DNA of 14,807 bases. Origin: Spirochaetales bacterium (GTDB lineage Bacteria > Spirochaetota > Spirochaetia > Sphaerochaetales > Sphaerochaetaceae). Both the position numbers and the translations under genes were made by a program. The notes beneath the pieces were generated by a model. That model did not search any database. It saw only the letters and a list, made by a program, of their open reading frames with translations, and was not told the DNA's origin. Below, in pieces: positions 14,689 to 14,807 of this stretch. The first letter of the stretch is position 1. Each line of letters begins with the position of its first letter. The stretch is taken from positions 1 through 14,807 of the forward strand of contig JAAZJI010000132.1 of the NCBI GenBank assembly GCA_012800465.1. Direction: 5' to 3'.

Positions 14689-14741
14689 AAAAAGACTGCA
14701 ACCCAAAGGAAAGCGGGTGTGGATGGATCCTTTGGATTGCA
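14689..14741 (-). terminator. Rho-independent terminator or leader attenuator upstream of the M42 peptidase gene
   Basis: On the minus strand TGCAATCCAAAGGA (14741-14728) pairs with TCCTTTGGGTTGCA (14710-14697). This makes a 14-bp stem complete but for one G-U pair, with a 17-base loop. It is followed by GTC and five T (14693-14689). The pairing is better on the minus strand, since the plus strand has an A-C mismatch. It either ends a minus-strand gene lying to the right of the window or attenuates transcription into the M42 gene. No convincing promoter lies between it and ATG 14665, which favours read-through control. Confidence 0.7.
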
Positions 14742-14742
14742 A

Positions 14743-14805
14743 TCAAGAAGGGTGCAAGAGGCAGTGGCCAAGGCTGGTTGGGAGATATACGCCTATTGGG
14801 ACAGC
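14743..14805 (-). other. Possible 3' end of a further minus-strand gene at the right edge
   Basis: One minus-strand frame is open from the window edge for 20 codons (ending CLLHPS) and stops with TGA at 14745-14743, one base before the terminator hairpin. The position fits the end of a gene, but 20 codons are too few to recognise. Competing plus-strand frames are also open here, one of them reading VQEAVAKAGWEIYAYWDS, so the assignment is weak. Confidence 0.2.
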
Positions 14806-14807
14806 CA

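Noticed and set aside
14723..14807. Plus-strand gene starting at ATG 14723 and leaving the window
   Set aside because: It would start inside the loop of the terminator hairpin with a poorly spaced purine run, and its codon third positions differ from the neighbours. All plus frames are short here, so it cannot be supported.

Overview
The window carries nine protein genes of ordinary bacterial type. I see no tRNA, rRNA, insertion sequence, prophage or CRISPR array. The DNA is GC-rich and codon third positions are strongly G/C, which leaves very long empty antisense frames. The best guess for the host is a GC-rich anaerobic spirochaete (Sphaerochaeta/Treponema-like lineage). This rests on three things: a secreted TPR protein of a type I associate with spirochaetes, an EF-G resembling the spirochaete/delta-proteobacterial kind beside a second EF-G-like protein, and spirochaete-like wording at the Mfd C-terminus. 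It is an inference from remembered sequences, not a search.

Left part, plus strand (1-3853): mfd, cut by the left edge, followed 11 bases later by trmB. The two look co-transcribed. Everything from 3949 to the right edge is on the minus strand. trmB and the EF-G-like gene converge on a hairpin at 3855-3878 that terminates the minus-strand transcript.

Middle part, minus strand (3949-9012), in transcription order: a GTP-binding EF-G (6928-8958), a small XRE-type helix-turn-helix regulator (6482-6802), a strong terminator (6421-6464), a 390-base non-coding stretch rich in inverted repeats, then a promoter with a perfect TTGACA box and an EF-G-like paralogue (3949-6027). The paralogue has lost the catalytic histidine of its G3 motif. 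The regulator therefore sits between two translation GTPases, and candidate palindromic operators lie upstream of both the regulator and the paralogue.

Right part, minus strand (9010-14807): an M42 metallopeptidase, an ALDH3-type aldehyde dehydrogenase that may be expressed from a leaderless transcript, a secreted TPR protein in the same operon, and a P1B-type Zn/Cd/Pb-exporting ATPase. The ATPase has its own promoter, overlapped by a 22-bp near-palindrome that looks like an ArsR/SmtB operator. EF-G follows the ATPase after 51 bases and may be partly co-transcribed with it, although a possible promoter lies across the junction.

I found no clearly new multi-gene system. The points most worth following are the GTPase-deviant EF-G paralogue with its dedicated regulatory region, the orphan metal operator and the leaderless aldehyde dehydrogenase.
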